From: Tubiluchus corallicola
Taxonomy: Eukaryota > Priapulida > Priapulimorpha > Priapulimorphida > Tubiluchidae
Assembly (NCBI GenBank): GCA_030141605.1
Contig: JAQGDQ010000058.1
Span: forward strand, 441,852 to 505,851
Reading direction: 5' to 3'
Length of the DNA: 64,000 bases
The position numbers were made by a program, and so were the translations under genes. How positions within the stretch are numbered: position 1 is the first letter of the stretch; each line of letters opens with the position of its first letter. The notes beneath the pieces were generated by a model, which had not been told where the DNA came from, ran no database searches, and saw nothing but the letters and a program-made list of their open reading frames with translations. This document shows positions 12,720 to 23,853 of this stretch, piece after piece.

Positions 12720-12965
12720 GTAAGTAATAAGCGAAGTGATTGATTGGATGAGTGGGTCGGCTGACAGATTAACTGATTTATTAGCTTGCTAATATAATTG
12801 ATTGACTAATTGACTGACTGTTTGCCTGACTGACAACTGACTGACTGACATACTGATTGACCGACCGACCGACTAAGCGAATAGTGGAATGACTGACCGA
12901 TTGACTGATCAATTGATTTGATCGGCTCACTGTCTCATTAAATGAATAAGTAAATAAGTGGTTAG
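12720..12965. repeat. Degenerate TGAC tetranucleotide region
   Basis: Repeated TGACTGAC, TGATTGAT and CGACCGAC words run for about 240 bp of the same intron. It is an old, mutated tetranucleotide array without coding content. A similar region in opposite phase occurs at 55960-56850. Confidence 0.6.
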
Positions 12966-13119
12966 TTAATTAATTAACACTAGATTTGCTTTTTTATTAT
13001 TCTAATTATTCAAATTAATTTTTATTAATTAATTTACTAATGAGTAAAATGTTTAATAATTAATTTCCTCAATTGAGAAACTTATATAATCATGAAAGTT
13101 AAACCATACTCATACTTAC

Positions 13120-13288
13120 TTGTTTACACTTTTCATAACAGCTTTGATATGGCTAAAATCAGGTCTTTGTTCTGGGTTTTGATCCCAACATTTTTTGATA
13201 AGCGCCGATAGTGCTGGTGTTGACAAATCATTATCAATGACTGGACGAAATGGTGGATCATTTGACTTTCTCACTTTATCAATAATTT
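13120..13288 (-). CDS. Gene A exon 12: C-lobe end of kinase-homology domain
   Basis: The acceptor is tttctag and the donor AA|GTAAGT (169 bp, phase 1 to 2). It encodes EIIDKVRKSNDPPFRPVIDN and then LIKKCWDQNPEQRPDFSHIK. The CWxxxPxxRPxF motif is the invariant end of tyrosine-kinase-like and receptor-cyclase kinase-homology domains. Confidence 0.93.
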
Positions 13289-13624
13289 CTAGAAAATAAA
13301 GCATAATATGATTTGATTTATGTTTTCAGTAAAAAAAGCTCATAGGTCGATTTTCTCTTGTTGCACAAAAGAAGTTTAGCACTCGAATATGGTAATGCAA
13401 CAGGCGATACGTGTTCATTATTTGTTGTCATTAAGTCATCTATTATTAAAAGCTACAGTCAACTTAATGGACAGAATTAGACAGGACGCTATAACATGTG
13501 ATAATCTGTGAGGTAGAAAAAAAGCAAAATGAAAGAAAGAGGTTGTAAAATATAAAAGTAAAAGCATCATGTGTTAGAAAGTGAGTAAAGTGAAAGAAAT
13601 AGTAAGAAAAACATGGCGAAAAGA

Positions 13625-13638
13625 GACAGATGGAGAAG

Positions 13639-13679
<41 letters not shown>

Positions 13680-13780
13680 GAGTGAGAGAGAGAGAGCGAG
13701 AGAGAGAGAGAGGGGGGGGGAGAGAGAAAGAGAGAGAGAGAGCAAGAGGCAGGGAGAGGAGGGTGAGAAAAAGAATGATA
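13625..13780. repeat. AAGA / AG microsatellite
   Basis: An (AAGA)n run passes into an interrupted (AG)n run in the intron between exons 11 and 12. Open frames of about 100 codons over it, on both strands, are low-complexity artefacts. Confidence 0.9.
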
Positions 13781-14029
13781 GAAGGAAAAAAGAGAAGTAG
13801 TAGAGAGAGGCGGAAGTAGTCGTTAGAATGGACGACGAGTAAGCACGAGAAAAAATGGAAAAATGGAAAGGAGGCAAGTAAAGTTTTCAAACACAAATTT
13901 TGGAAATTTTGTTATTACTTTTAAAATTTTATTTTTCTATGAACTATCACTAAACTTAATTATGTAAGTTTTAATGTAAATTTTTCGGCGCTCGTCCAAA
14001 ACAACTTTTCACTTTATATCAGGTGTTAC

Positions 14030-14179
14030 CTTTGGGTTGAAGGTTGGTCCCCTCATACGGGTCACTTCGCATTACCATTTCTAAAAGAATTATGCCAAAG
14101 GAATAGACGTCTCCTTTCTGAGTGCCACATGCAGGTGGGTCAGCCATCTGAAGAAGTTCTGGTGCCCACCAAAAACGTT
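14030..14179 (-). CDS. Gene A exon 11: kinase-homology domain, APE region
   Basis: The acceptor is gttttag and the donor G|GTAACA (150 bp, phase 1 in and out). It encodes [38 protein letters not shown] and [15 protein letters not shown] corresponds to the LWTAPELL motif of natriuretic receptors, and [11 protein letters not shown] is the kinase subdomain IX helix. Confidence 0.93.
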
Positions 14180-14516
14180 CTAAAACGATATCAAATTTCA
14201 GTTAAAATGTTTAGATTATGGCAATGGTTGCGGCAAGACCGAAGTATAGATCACTAACAATAATCATTTTTAAGAGGCGATACTGAACCGACTGACGTTG
14301 TTTCTTAGTCGCTGTCGAGTGTATATATAGATGCTTCTTCAATATTCCCGATGGTCACGTACCAATTTATGGATCATGCCAAACACGCTAATCACGCAAC
14401 TATTTTTACGAACACAGTTTTTAAAACAGTTTGAACCCTGAAAAATTGGCAGTTGTTATGTAGCTATTCAAATGACCAATGTGGCTAGTGTGTTTGAATT
14501 ACTATGCAGAAATTAC

Positions 14517-14676
14517 TTCTATAAAATTGATAGCTGTCTTCTTCTTTTTCACATTTGCGTATTGAAGGCACGCCAAAGTCGATGATCTTGAGGACAAATC
14601 TCCCGTCCACCACGCAGTTTGTAGACTTCAGATGACCATGTGAATGAATGGCACTGGAGTGTATGTAAACCATGCC
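14517..14676 (-). CDS. Gene A exon 10: kinase-homology domain, degenerate catalytic loop
   Basis: The acceptor is tcgctag and the donor A|GTAATT (160 bp, phase 0 to 1). It encodes [26 protein letters not shown] and IIDFGVPS. The catalytic-loop HRD motif is HGHLKSTN, so the catalytic Asp is absent, as in all receptor-cyclase kinase-homology domains. The following motif keeps an intact Asp-Phe-Gly (IIDFGV), which many family members have altered. It is probably a regulatory nucleotide-binding pseudokinase. Confidence 0.92.
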
Positions 14677-14934
14677 CTAGCGAAAATTGTAAAGTTTTTG
14701 ATGCTTTCTTTTTATCTTTTTAACGCTTTTGCATATTTTTACCTTTTTGACGCCATACTATGTGAAAAGAAAAAATTAACGTGAAAACATTGTGGCACAT
14801 ACCTGGATTTGAACAAGAAGCCTTTAGACTTACCGTTGCACTTAAATGTAATTACAGATCATGTTTGTGTAGCTTACTTGTGATGATAACAAACAAACGC
14901 AATTTAGACAATACAAACTGTAGATACTGATAGG

Positions 14935-15068
14935 TACATATATATATATATATATATAGAAACAATATGTGTGTGTGTGTGTGTGTGTGCGTGCGTGTGT
15001 GCGTGCGTGCGTGTGTGTGTGCGTGTGTGTGTGTGCGTGCGCGTGTGCGTGTGCGTGTGCGTGCGTGC

Positions 15069-15100
<32 letters not shown>

Positions 15101-15101
15101 A
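14935..15101. repeat. (TA)n and (GT)n/(GC)n compound microsatellite
   Basis: A TA run is followed by a long GT array interspersed with GC dinucleotides, in the intron between exons 9 and 10. Non-coding. Confidence 0.9.
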
Positions 15102-15247
15102 ACAATTTATTTTACCTGATTTCTTACTAAGTCAGTTTGTAGTTTGTATCAATTGTGGTGACACAGACTTTCTTGCAAAGTAGCGTTATTTAGCAGGGAA
15201 AAAATTAAAAGTCATAGATTAAGTAACCAATCAATGATGTAACTTAC

Positions 15248-15502
15248 ATTAATGATGTCATCAATGAGCGAATATCTAAACAACCAATCGAGCTTGATGG
15301 ACTCGTTCTCTAATATATCTTGTAGACTCCCCTTGGGGCAGTACTCAGTGAGTATGGCAATATTAGGCGCCTCGACACACACGCCAACAAATCTTGCCAA
15401 ATTGTCATGGCTACAGTCACGCATCTGCTTGAGTTCCATCAGAACACCTCGAGTTAATTCTACCTTCCGATGTGTGACGTGTTTAATGGCTACTAGGTTT
15501 CC
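15248..15502 (-). CDS. Gene A exon 9: N-lobe of kinase-homology domain
   Basis: The acceptor is ttttaag and the donor AAT|GTAAGT (255 bp, phase 0). It encodes GNLVAIKHV (with the subdomain II Lys retained), [40 protein letters not shown] and [20 protein letters not shown]. This is the typical receptor-cyclase N-lobe with the [14 protein letters not shown] signature. Confidence 0.94.
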
Positions 15503-15955
15503 CTTAAAATTGATAATAAATAACATCATTTTAGCGAAGAGTTCACGTCTTTAGAATGGCAAGTTTTAACTTCAATCATTGAACTTAGCACTAAAAAAAT
15601 CTTATCGTCAAGGTTGTAGTGATGACTAAATAACATGAGAAAGTCGTAAGTAACTGACACACGAACAAAGGCTTCGAATAATTTCATAATTTAGAAAATA
15701 CACTTAGAAGATAAGAGGATTATGAAAAAATCATCAAAATTTGAATTTTTATAAATATATCAGTCAAGGTTCTGTATCGTGGTTTTGTAGACTTGACTAA
15801 GATGCTAAACAGAATTCACGTTCCACAATAATAAACACCAGCATCTAACTGAATCAAACTAACATCATTCTGTTTGCAATAGTGGTATTATTTGACAGAA
15901 CTATTATAAACTCTCGACATATGACGAAAAGTTAAGAAAGTATTTAATTACGTAC

Positions 15956-16030
15956 TTTATAATAACCAACCCGAGTGAATATTTGTCTTTCCCCATCGAT
16001 AGATGAAGTTTTCGCTGACGCTAAATCGGC
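15956..16030 (-). CDS. Gene A exon 8: juxtamembrane to kinase-homology link
   Basis: The acceptor is ccttgtag and the donor AAA|GTACGT (75 bp, phase 0). It encodes ADLASAKTSSIDGERQIFTR and VGYYK, the start of the kinase-homology domain. It is short, but it fits the frame and is flanked by consensus sites. The Ser/Thr-rich part lies where natriuretic receptors carry regulatory phosphorylation sites; whether that holds here is inference. Confidence 0.85.
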
Positions 16031-16199
16031 CTACAAGGCAAAAAATGCATTAAAGCTGAAAAAGCAGATAAATTGAAGCAATTTGTAAGTACTCGTATTC
16101 ATCACAAAATTAATAGGTTAATATTGTTTGTAATTTCATTATACGTAGCCTACGACGTTTTGATCCATTCCAAGAATAGGATCCAAGTGGGTCTGTCCT

Positions 16200-16270
16200 C
16201 TCAGGCGTCGTCGTTGTCGTCGTTGTCGTTGTCGTCGTTGTCGTCGTTGTCGTGGTCGTTGTTGTTGTGG
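16200..16270. repeat. GTC/GTT trinucleotide array
   Basis: An interrupted GTCGTT repeat lies about 170 bp upstream (transcript sense) of the exon 8 acceptor. Open frames over it are low complexity. Confidence 0.85.
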
Positions 16271-16924
16271 CCACAGTCAAAATCAAACCATAGTTGTGGA
16301 TGCAATTATACTGCCTATCTTGTTGAACGCTGGGCAGAAATGGATCCAAATTATCCATCACAGATTCTTGTTTTAAATATACATGCTTTAAACAGCAAGG
16401 TACATTGGTGCCATGATTATGTATCTACAAAATTTCGAAAAAGATTTGCTAGGATGTTGCAAAAGAGAAGAGACTAACATTATGCTAACGTACCAAAGAA
16501 ACGTTGATGAAATAGTTATAATAAAGTTTACAAAGGCACAGTTGCACGCGAAATCCTCGAGACCAAACGTTGGTTACTTTACTCGTTTTGGCAAACTACG
16601 TCTGTTACAAATAGCCTTTTTCAGACACAAATTGACATTGAGTTATAGCAGCGTTTCCATATTCATTAGAATTTGGGCAACAACGCGATCGGAGAATATT
16701 ATTCAAGATTATATAATTGGATGCATATTAGTGCACAAGCAATTTTCTATTTTAAACTGATTGGAATTTTGCTGTAGCTGGGTTGAAAATAACCACATGT
16801 AGGTGGCATGCACGGCCATTTGGCGGCATTTGGCTTGATAGCCAGGTCGTCCGGTAACAAATTCTTTGTGTTTTTATTTTTTTAAAAAACGTGGCCTTTG
16901 ATATAGAAATAGGAATGTTTGTTT

Positions 16925-18250
16925 TGTAATATGAAACAGCCTTCTGCAAATTCGCACAAAGGTAAGATACATGGGCATCTAGGTACTTAGTAGTTCTTTA
17001 CAACAGGTTACGTAAATATCACTATAACTACAGGACAAGAAATCCTGAACGTAATTAATTTGCTAGACACGCCACTCAGAAGTCAGAACTATCTGGACCA
17101 GGTAACTCAATGGAGAATTCTGAGTTTGGTTTTTTGGTTATACAATCAGTGTACATGCTCACAAATTGAAATCAGTTATTACTGCGCATGGGGTTTGTAG
17201 TTATGCTCAAAAACATCATGCCTAAAACTAGGTAATTGTCAATCGCATGGGCAACAATTTGTAAAAAAATAAACATAGCACAGCCAATTGTTTTTATAAC
17301 ACTTTGCATCAGAGGTTGCAGGTTTAGTTTCTAATGTGAAACAGATCTACAAATTTTACACAGAGGCAACATACAAGGACAATCTAGATCTACTTAGGTT
17401 ACATACATAACTAAGAGTGAATGTCTTTATGACTTGAAGAGAGAATGCTGAACAAGAGCTGGAAATGGGTCAGCAAGTGTGACTTGTCATCCACTTGTCC
17501 CTGAGATAACGCGACCCACATCCAACTTGGCCTGCACCCACGACCCGCCACTATAAAGATAGTCCGTGTTCTAGAGCTAATCCATATTGACCCAGTCTTA
17601 ACTTTGCTCTGCAGTAGACAACTGCAACTGAAACTTATGATGACTACAAGAACATTTACGTTTGTAAACAATGTACACACGCATTATTTAAATAAGGACT
17701 CCACGCAGCAAATGTAGAATACAGTGGCACGATAATTTTAGTGGTGAAGCTACAAAAATGTTAAACAATGTGACGGTTGCCCAAAAAGTGCAGCGATAAA
17801 ATTGAAACGGCGTTGCGTAGAAGGTTAAGTCGAGATTTAAAAGTTTCACTTGAAATAAAAACATCTGCTCAAAAACATTTCGCTTTTTAGAAAATTAACT
17901 GTGTAATTTTTATCTGGGTTACTCGAATTTAGCTTCAGATGAAAACCCCTGTGACCCACCGAAAAATAGTGATCGAAATGACCCAGGACTTACGCACCAT
18001 TTCCAGCTCTGCCCTTAACACAGTTTTTATTCTCTAGACACATTACACAGAACAGGCGACATAGTCATTGGGGAACTCTGAATTTGGGTTGCTGGTTGTA
18101 CAATCAATGTACATGCTTACAGATCAGCTACACCACACGTGGATTTTTAATTATGTATATACAAACACACCAGTGACCAGACAACTGTCAATCACATGGG
18201 TAGGAAGTAAAAGTAACTAATTATTATTTTTTATAACAACTTGCCTGTGA
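16925..18250. repeat. Diverged repeat copies in intron 7
   Basis: A segment at about 16930-17310 recurs in part at 17335-17400 (ATGAAACAG...CACAAAGG versus GTGAAACAG...CACAGAGG). It recurs again at about 18045-18245 with shared TACAATCA.TGTACATGCT, TGTCAATC.CATGGG and TTTTTATAACA blocks in the same order and orientation. This is probably an old interspersed repeat in several copies, possibly LTR-like direct repeats. No coding domain was recognised between them. Confidence 0.45.
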
Positions 18251-18714
18251 GCTCACGATTGGCTATAAATACGTAAACTAAATTAAACTGCGAGAATACA
18301 AAAGCTTAAACGAAAAAAATCACCGCGCTGAAATCAACTCATAACATATTGGAGTAAACTGAAAACAATTAAATAAATTGGAAAACATAGTGACTGCTTT
18401 TCTCTCTCCCGAATTCTACTTAATGCAGTTAATTACTTAATAAGTTCGGTGTTATTATCATTAAGTTAAATCATAACTTCTATGTTATTTACTGACAAAG
18501 TCTAAGTCTTTTACTGACAAAATACTTCGTATTCAGGACCGAATACAACGACCACAAAAATAAATTAATTTACCCTAATACAATTATCCTTTATTTACAT
18601 TGTTATTAAGTTAAAGATGGCAGTAAAAGACCATGCAATGGCAAAAGTCATGTCATTGGTTTTAGAAATTAAGGCAAATAGTGTAAACAAAGCACAACTA
18701 AATTTGAAACTTAC

Positions 18715-18829
18715 CATAGAAAGTTTACTCATTGATGCCATGCTCCGCGCGTTTGTCTTATTGAAATCAATTTCTTCCCATTTTACTTTCCACGACATAT
18801 CGGCAAGCTCTTGCTCCAACTTTAACTTT
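18715..18829 (-). CDS. Gene A exon 7: cytoplasmic juxtamembrane region
   Basis: The acceptor is gtgttacag and the donor ATG|GTAAGT (115 bp, phase 2 to 0). It encodes KLKLEQELADMSWKVKWEEI followed by a Ser/Met-rich stretch (ARSMASMSKLSM). The KLKLExELAxMxWKVxWE motif directly after the membrane helix is diagnostic of natriuretic-type receptor cyclases. Confidence 0.94.
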
Positions 18830-19059
18830 CTGTAACACGAAGAAAACGTGACAAAGTCGATTAATCGAAACATTGGGGGGAAAGAGTTAAGAATATTGTA
18901 GGAAAGAAGAAGAATGGGCCTGACGGAGCGTAATGTTAAATGATCAGGATTTCTACTTATGAAACCTTGGCACACGAAGCGGACAGGTCGTTACCCCGTC
19001 GTTTGATTGCCTTTTCTTCCCCTGGTATATGGAAAGCGACCAGGAAGTCCTGTTAGAGT

Positions 19060-19783
19060 GGGTGCGCAGTAAGTTTGGTACTAGTAAGTTAAGTATAGGT
19101 AATTTTGTCCTAGTAATTTTGGTATGAGGAAATTTTGGTACCGGAAAACTTTGCTATTAGGATTTTTTGGTACAGGGAAATTTTAGTAGTTGCAGAGATT
19201 GGGTACAGGGAAAATGTGATATTGAGAAATACAATACTGGCGAAGTTTTGTCAGTCATTTTTGGTACAAGGTAAAAATGGTACGGAAGAGGTCTGTTGCT
19301 AGGAAAGTTTAGTACTAGGAAAATTTGACACAGAGAAAGTTTGGTACAAGGAAAGTTTGATACTACGAAAAAATATCTTTATTATATTTTTACTCCAAAA
19401 AGTTATAGAGGTTCATATTGTTGTTTTTTGGTTTTTGTTCCTTTGTTTGTCTGTTGTTTGTTATTTCATTCAGTGTCATTGTTGTTATTGTTGTTTGTCT
19501 TGTTTCTTGCTCGCTCCTTTGTTGTGATCATCATCATCATCATTATCGTCGTCGTCGTGGCCTTCGTCACCACCACCATCAACATCATCATCATTGTTAA
19601 TTTGGCGATTTGTTGTTGTTGTTGCTGCTGTTGTTGTCGTTGTTGTTGCTATTGTTATTTCTTACTTAATGTCATCGTTGTCCTCATCATCATTGTTGTT
19701 GTTGTCATTGCTACATTTGTCATTTATTGCTGTTGCTGTTGCTGTTGATCATTATTGCTGTTTTTTGTTGATGTTGATGTTAC

Positions 19784-19875
<92 letters not shown>

Positions 19876-20360
19876 TGTTACTGCTGCTGTTGTTGTCATT
19901 GTTATTGTTGTTATCATCGTTATTATTCTGCTGCTGTTGTTGTTGTTGATGTTGTTACTGTTGTTGTTTCTTGCATGCTGTTTTGTTATCATCATCATCG
20001 TCGTCATCATTGTTACATTTGTTCTTTCGTTCCTGTTGTTCTTGCAATTATTTTGTAATGAGATACAAAAATGGTATTTTCTCTGTTTAGTACCAAATTT
20101 TACAGTAGCAAACTTTCTTAGTACGAAATTTTGCCGGTGCCATATTTTCTTAGCACAAAAATTTCCTGGTACCACATTTTCTTAAAAATAAACATCACTG
20201 ATAGCATATTTTCCTAGTACCAAAAATTCCTTGTACTTGAAGATCATAGTGCCTAATTTACCAGTACCAAAATTTTCATGTACTGAAAATTCGTTATACC
20301 AAATTTTGCCAGTACCAGAATTTCCTGGTTCCCAATTTCCTTACCCGTAGCAAGCTTTCT
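19060..20360. mobile_element. Foldback-like element: inverted arms of 16-bp repeats around a TTG-rich core
   Basis: The left arm (about 19060-19385) is a degenerate tandem array with period 16; four successive units read GTTTAGTACTAGGAAA, ATTTGACACAGAGAAA, GTTTGGTACAAGGAAA and GTTTGATACTACGAAA. The right arm (about 20085-20350) carries the same motif in reverse complement (for example TTTCTTAGTACGAAAT). The middle is a (TTG)n-rich triplet array, about 19420-20060. Long inverted termini built of short tandem repeats are the hallmark of foldback transposons. No transposase was seen, and no target-site duplication was resolved. It lies in the large intron between exons 6 and 7. Confidence 0.55.
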
Positions 20361-20399
20361 TACATTCGTTTGAGTGATAATTGGCGAAAAAAACCATGT

Positions 20400-20475
20400 C
20401 ATAAATGGAATTCGAACCCAGAAACTCTTGGACGAAGGCCAAGACATGTCTCCAACCGACCACTGTGCCTCTTGA
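20400..20475 (-). mobile_element. tRNA-derived SINE fragment
   Basis: On the minus strand a box A-like AGTGGTCGGTTGG (20452-20464) is followed by a box B GGGTTCGAATTCC (20407-20419) at tRNA-like spacing. No cloverleaf with an intact acceptor stem is visible. It is therefore read as the tRNA-derived head of a SINE, not a tRNA gene. Confidence 0.5.
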
Positions 20476-21230
20476 GTTTGATGGGCAGGGACGTGAACTT
20501 TTTAAAATAGTCCACAAAATGACTCCTGAATATAACTAAAATCTAGTAGAAGAAAAAGCTTGTATATATTCATTTAGAGCCAAAAAACAAGTTAAAATTC
20601 CTAAAGTTCGAACTACTCAAATTTTTGCGATATGAAGCTGCTCGCATTTGGATGCCAAGTGAGATGCGAAAGTGCGGAAATTATAGTCAGTTTTCAAACT
20701 TAATTATAGCTTTGAGTACTTGCCGAAATTTATTTGTGATTTTACTGCGGCACTTTATCTTTCTTTACAAACATAACTTTAATCAGAATCTTTTATTAGC
20801 GTTATGCAATGATTTTAATTTGTAACTTTCAATCAATCTTTACTCCTTTATTCACATTTTAGTAAATCTTTTATTTACCCGCGACAGTTTTTGAGAATTT
20901 TTCCATGACTGTACTGTTATAGAGAAATTTTCAAGCTTTGTTACTAAATTGTAATTAAATCGTTAGGTTGTTAACAGAAATCAATTTGCACGTTTGCACC
21001 CAAGGTTAATTATTATCAGTATAATGTATGATACTATATACATTATATATAGCATTATAATTGTTCATGACAGAATTGCTAAGTTAAAGAAACGTTGAGG
21101 GTTTTAATGCTAGGAATCTTATCTTATCTTATACATTCGCTGGCTAATTGTTATGTTATACTTTAGATGAGACCTTGTTCCACGTAGCGGATATTACATT
21201 CTGTGTCCGTGTGTAATTGTCGAACTCTAC

Positions 21231-21662
21231 CTTACCTTGCCTTGCCTTGCCTTGCCTTGCCTTGCCTTGCCTTGCCTTGCCTTGCCTTACCTTACCTTAC
21301 CTTTCCTTGCCCTGCCTTGCCCTGCCTTGCCCTGCCTTGCCCTGCCCTGCCCTGCCCTGCCCTGCCCTGCCCTGCCCTGCCTTGCCCTTAGCTTACCTTG
21401 CCTTGCCTTGCCTTGCCTTGCCTTGCCTTGCCTTGCCTTACCCTTAGCTTACCTTGCCTTGCCTTACCTTGCCTTACCTTACCTTGCCTTACCTTACCTT
21501 ACCTGACCTGACCTGACCTGACCTGACCTGACCTGACCTGACCTGACCTGACCTGACCTGACCTGACCTGACCTGACCTGACCTGACCTGACCTGACCTG
21601 ACCTGACCTGACCTGACCTGATCTGATCTGATCTGATCTGATCTTATCTTATCTTATCTTAT
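21231..21662. repeat. Pentanucleotide array, CCTTG to CCCTG to CCTGA to TCTTA
   Basis: About 430 bp of pentamers change in blocks: CCTTG, CCTGC (= CCCTG), CCTTA, a very regular (CCTGA) block at about 21504-21620, then TCTGA and TCTTA. It lies 110 bp downstream of the exon 6 donor on the transcript strand. Three overlapping open frames over it are repeat artefacts. Confidence 0.92.
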
Positions 21663-21772
21663 CGGTTACAGGAAAGCACTGTTTACTACGCGCAAAGTTA
21701 TAGTTTGGTTATCCGATTTTTGATCGACAGTTTATGTTTTGCGCAGCATAAAAAGGTAAACATACAACTTAC

Positions 21773-21857
21773 TTATAAACAAACAATGATAGAAGGCATA
21801 CGAGTATCATAATCACGGCAACTACACCTCCCACAACCTCTCCAACTGGGAACACCT
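21773..21857 (-). CDS. Gene A exon 6: transmembrane helix
   Basis: The acceptor is tgtatttcag and the donor AA|GTAAGT (85 bp, phase 1 to 2). It encodes VFPVGEVVGGVVAVIMILVC and LLSLFVYK. This gives a membrane span of about 22 residues starting at VVGG and ending at a basic stop-transfer, with KKLKLEQ in exon 7. It is the single membrane crossing of the receptor. Confidence 0.9.
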
Positions 21858-22700
21858 CTGAAATACAATCAGGTGAATAAAATTTAGGCAATTTAGAGAT
21901 TGTAGCTTTATTATTGTCTTCTTGTAACATTAATTAATGTAACATATCATTCTCAATTAATACGCTTATGTTCAATGATGAGTAACGGCCTGCTTTTCTT
22001 TTTACAATTGTTAGTTATTAATTGAAGAGACCTTTTATGAAATCTCCCGTAGCACGCAACGGACCAGCAATATCAGCAGCATAACAAAAGGATCACCGTA
22101 CTCATTTAATGATCACACAACAACGACAATGCCAAGGATAACAGCAACGACAACGCCACCGATAGAAGCAGCAAAACGAATAACAGTAGCAACATCAGCA
22201 GCAACATCAGTAGTAGCAGTCACCGCCACACTACCGTCATAGTCATTTCTATCGTACCATCAACCACAAAACAACGACAACAAACAACAACAGGCATGGT
22301 ATTACAGTAATCCAACCCATAGTAATTACATTTTGTGATATGTGCTGTTCAGTCTACTATAAAAGCACTAATCACACCTGTTATTATCCGCTTATGCTTC
22401 ATTAGGTCTAGTATTTGATTACCTTTTATATTCATTACAATAGGCATAACTAATAGGAGCAATTTTAATGAAACACCACTGGTAAATGTGGTTTGTATCA
22501 ATAAGATTTTGCAGCTTTATTGTGAAGTAACTCGTCGATTTGAACCTGAATAAGATTAACATATCAGAGCTAATAATTAATTTTGGGGATTAGCTCACAG
22601 TTGTAAATGTCGCACAAGGCGGTCTGTTTTGTCAACAACATGTAATAATTAGCATTTACTGGTGTAATCGTCTTGCAGAAGACAAAACGTGGGTACTTAC

Positions 22701-22721
22701 GTACGCCTTCACAAGCGCAAA
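22701..22721 (-). CDS. Candidate 21-bp micro-exon of gene A (seven codons, two Cys)
   Basis: Between exons 5 and 6 there is a pyrimidine-rich acceptor (ccatcttcacccttcag), 21 bases, then a perfect donor C|GTAAGT. Its phase is 1 in and 1 out, so inclusion or skipping both keep the frame. Inclusion changes the junction from PGEVFP to PVCACEGVQVFP, adding two Cys and a Glu just outside the membrane. There is no homologue to prove it; the support is the splice-site quality and phase. Confidence 0.5.
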
Positions 22722-23137
22722 CTGAAGGGTGAAGATGGAAAACAAACAAAACTAAACATGTAGCTACGCAACACTGTATTATAAACCACACATTACTTTA
22801 AGGAACTTGCATGCTTGACTGAAGAACAACAACAACAGGTATCATTCTTCTAATTTTAGGTATTATTCTGTCGTAGAAGAGAACACACAAGGAAATGTGC
22901 GTGGAAAAGGGCATGCTGCAACTTGTGAACTAATTTTGTGGTCTAAACTAGTCTTGATTTGGCAGAACTGAACTTTCTTCGTTGTTATCAAACTAGATGA
23001 TTATAGCTGCATGCGTAATGAGATTTGCTGGTTCTGAACAGACGACTGCAAACAAATCTGTGGTCTGTTACACCAATGATAACAACAATGATGACAAGAA
23101 AGATAATAACGACAACTACATTCACAACGACGACGAC

Positions 23138-23140
23138 GAT

Positions 23141-23200
<60 letters not shown>

Positions 23201-23397
23201 CACTACTACTACCACTACTACTAGCACTACTACTACCACTACTACTACCACTACTACCGCTACCGCTGCCGCTGCCGCTGCCGCTGCCGCCGCCGCCGCC
23301 GCCACCGCCACCGCCACCGCCACCGCCACCGCCACCACCACCACCACCACCACCACCACCACCACCACCACCACTACCACTACCACTACCACTACCA

Positions 23398-23442
<45 letters not shown>

Positions 23443-23443
23443 T

Positions 23444-23480
<37 letters not shown>

Positions 23481-23482
23481 GC
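23138..23482. repeat. TAC/GCC/ACC trinucleotide array
   Basis: About 345 bp of triplets: TAC, then mixed TAC/CAC, GCTGCC, GCC, ACC, ACT and back to TAC. It is intronic, about 140 bp downstream of the exon 5... donor-side of the 5-to-6 intron boundary in genomic order it lies between exon 5 and the micro-exon. Homopolymer-like open frames on both strands are artefacts. Confidence 0.9.
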
Positions 23483-23622
23483 AGCAGTACTTGGACGCTC
23501 GCATAACAACATATGTTAGTGTTCAAATCATTATTAAAAGTGTTGATGGCATCATTATTTTCGTAGTTGTCATTGTTGTTGCCACTAATGTTATTATTGT
23601 TATCATTAATAATACAGATTAC

Positions 23623-23853
23623 CTGGAAAACAAGCAGGATTGTCTCCTCGAAAGCCACATTCGGGTACATCCAGAGGTACTTTGCCTGAAGGCCAATGTA
23701 TTGGATTATCCGGCACGGGCTCGTATTTTCGGCGCGCCCCGTAATAGTTAGCCACGATGGTGAAGATTCCGTTTTCTCTGTCAGTCATATCCAATAATGA
23801 ATAATCAGCAATACGATCACCCTGATCGTCAATAGCCACCTCGCCTGTGACCC
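23623..23853 (-). CDS. Gene A exon 5: membrane-proximal ectodomain
   Basis: The acceptor is gtaacag and the donor CCAG|GTAATC (231 bp, phase 1 in and out). It encodes VTGEVAIDDQGDRIADYSLL, then the IFTIVANYYGARRKYEPV segment, HWPSGKVPLDVPECGF and PACFPG. The GxVxIDxxGDRxxDY and WPxGxxPxDxPxCGF motifs are the conserved end of PBP1-type receptor-cyclase ectodomains. The two Cys residues probably pair near the membrane. Confidence 0.95.

Noticed and set aside
13464-13896. Two Ser/Leu/Phe-rich minus-strand frames
   Set aside because: Translations of the AAGA/AG microsatellite; exons 11 and 12 flank it with a clean intron between.
19341-20175. Several frames over the TTG-rich core (poly-Leu, poly-Val, poly-Gln)
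   Set aside because: Low-complexity translation of the triplet repeat within the foldback-like element.
21504-21620. Telomere-like repeat ((CCTGA)n is the complement of TCAGG, a telomeric motif in some beetles)
   Set aside because: It is interstitial, intronic and grades into other pentamers, so it behaves as a microsatellite.
22988-23519. Long open frames on both strands (poly-Val, poly-Ser/Gly, poly-Thr)
   Set aside because: They follow a triplet microsatellite in every frame; no non-repeat protein domain is attached.
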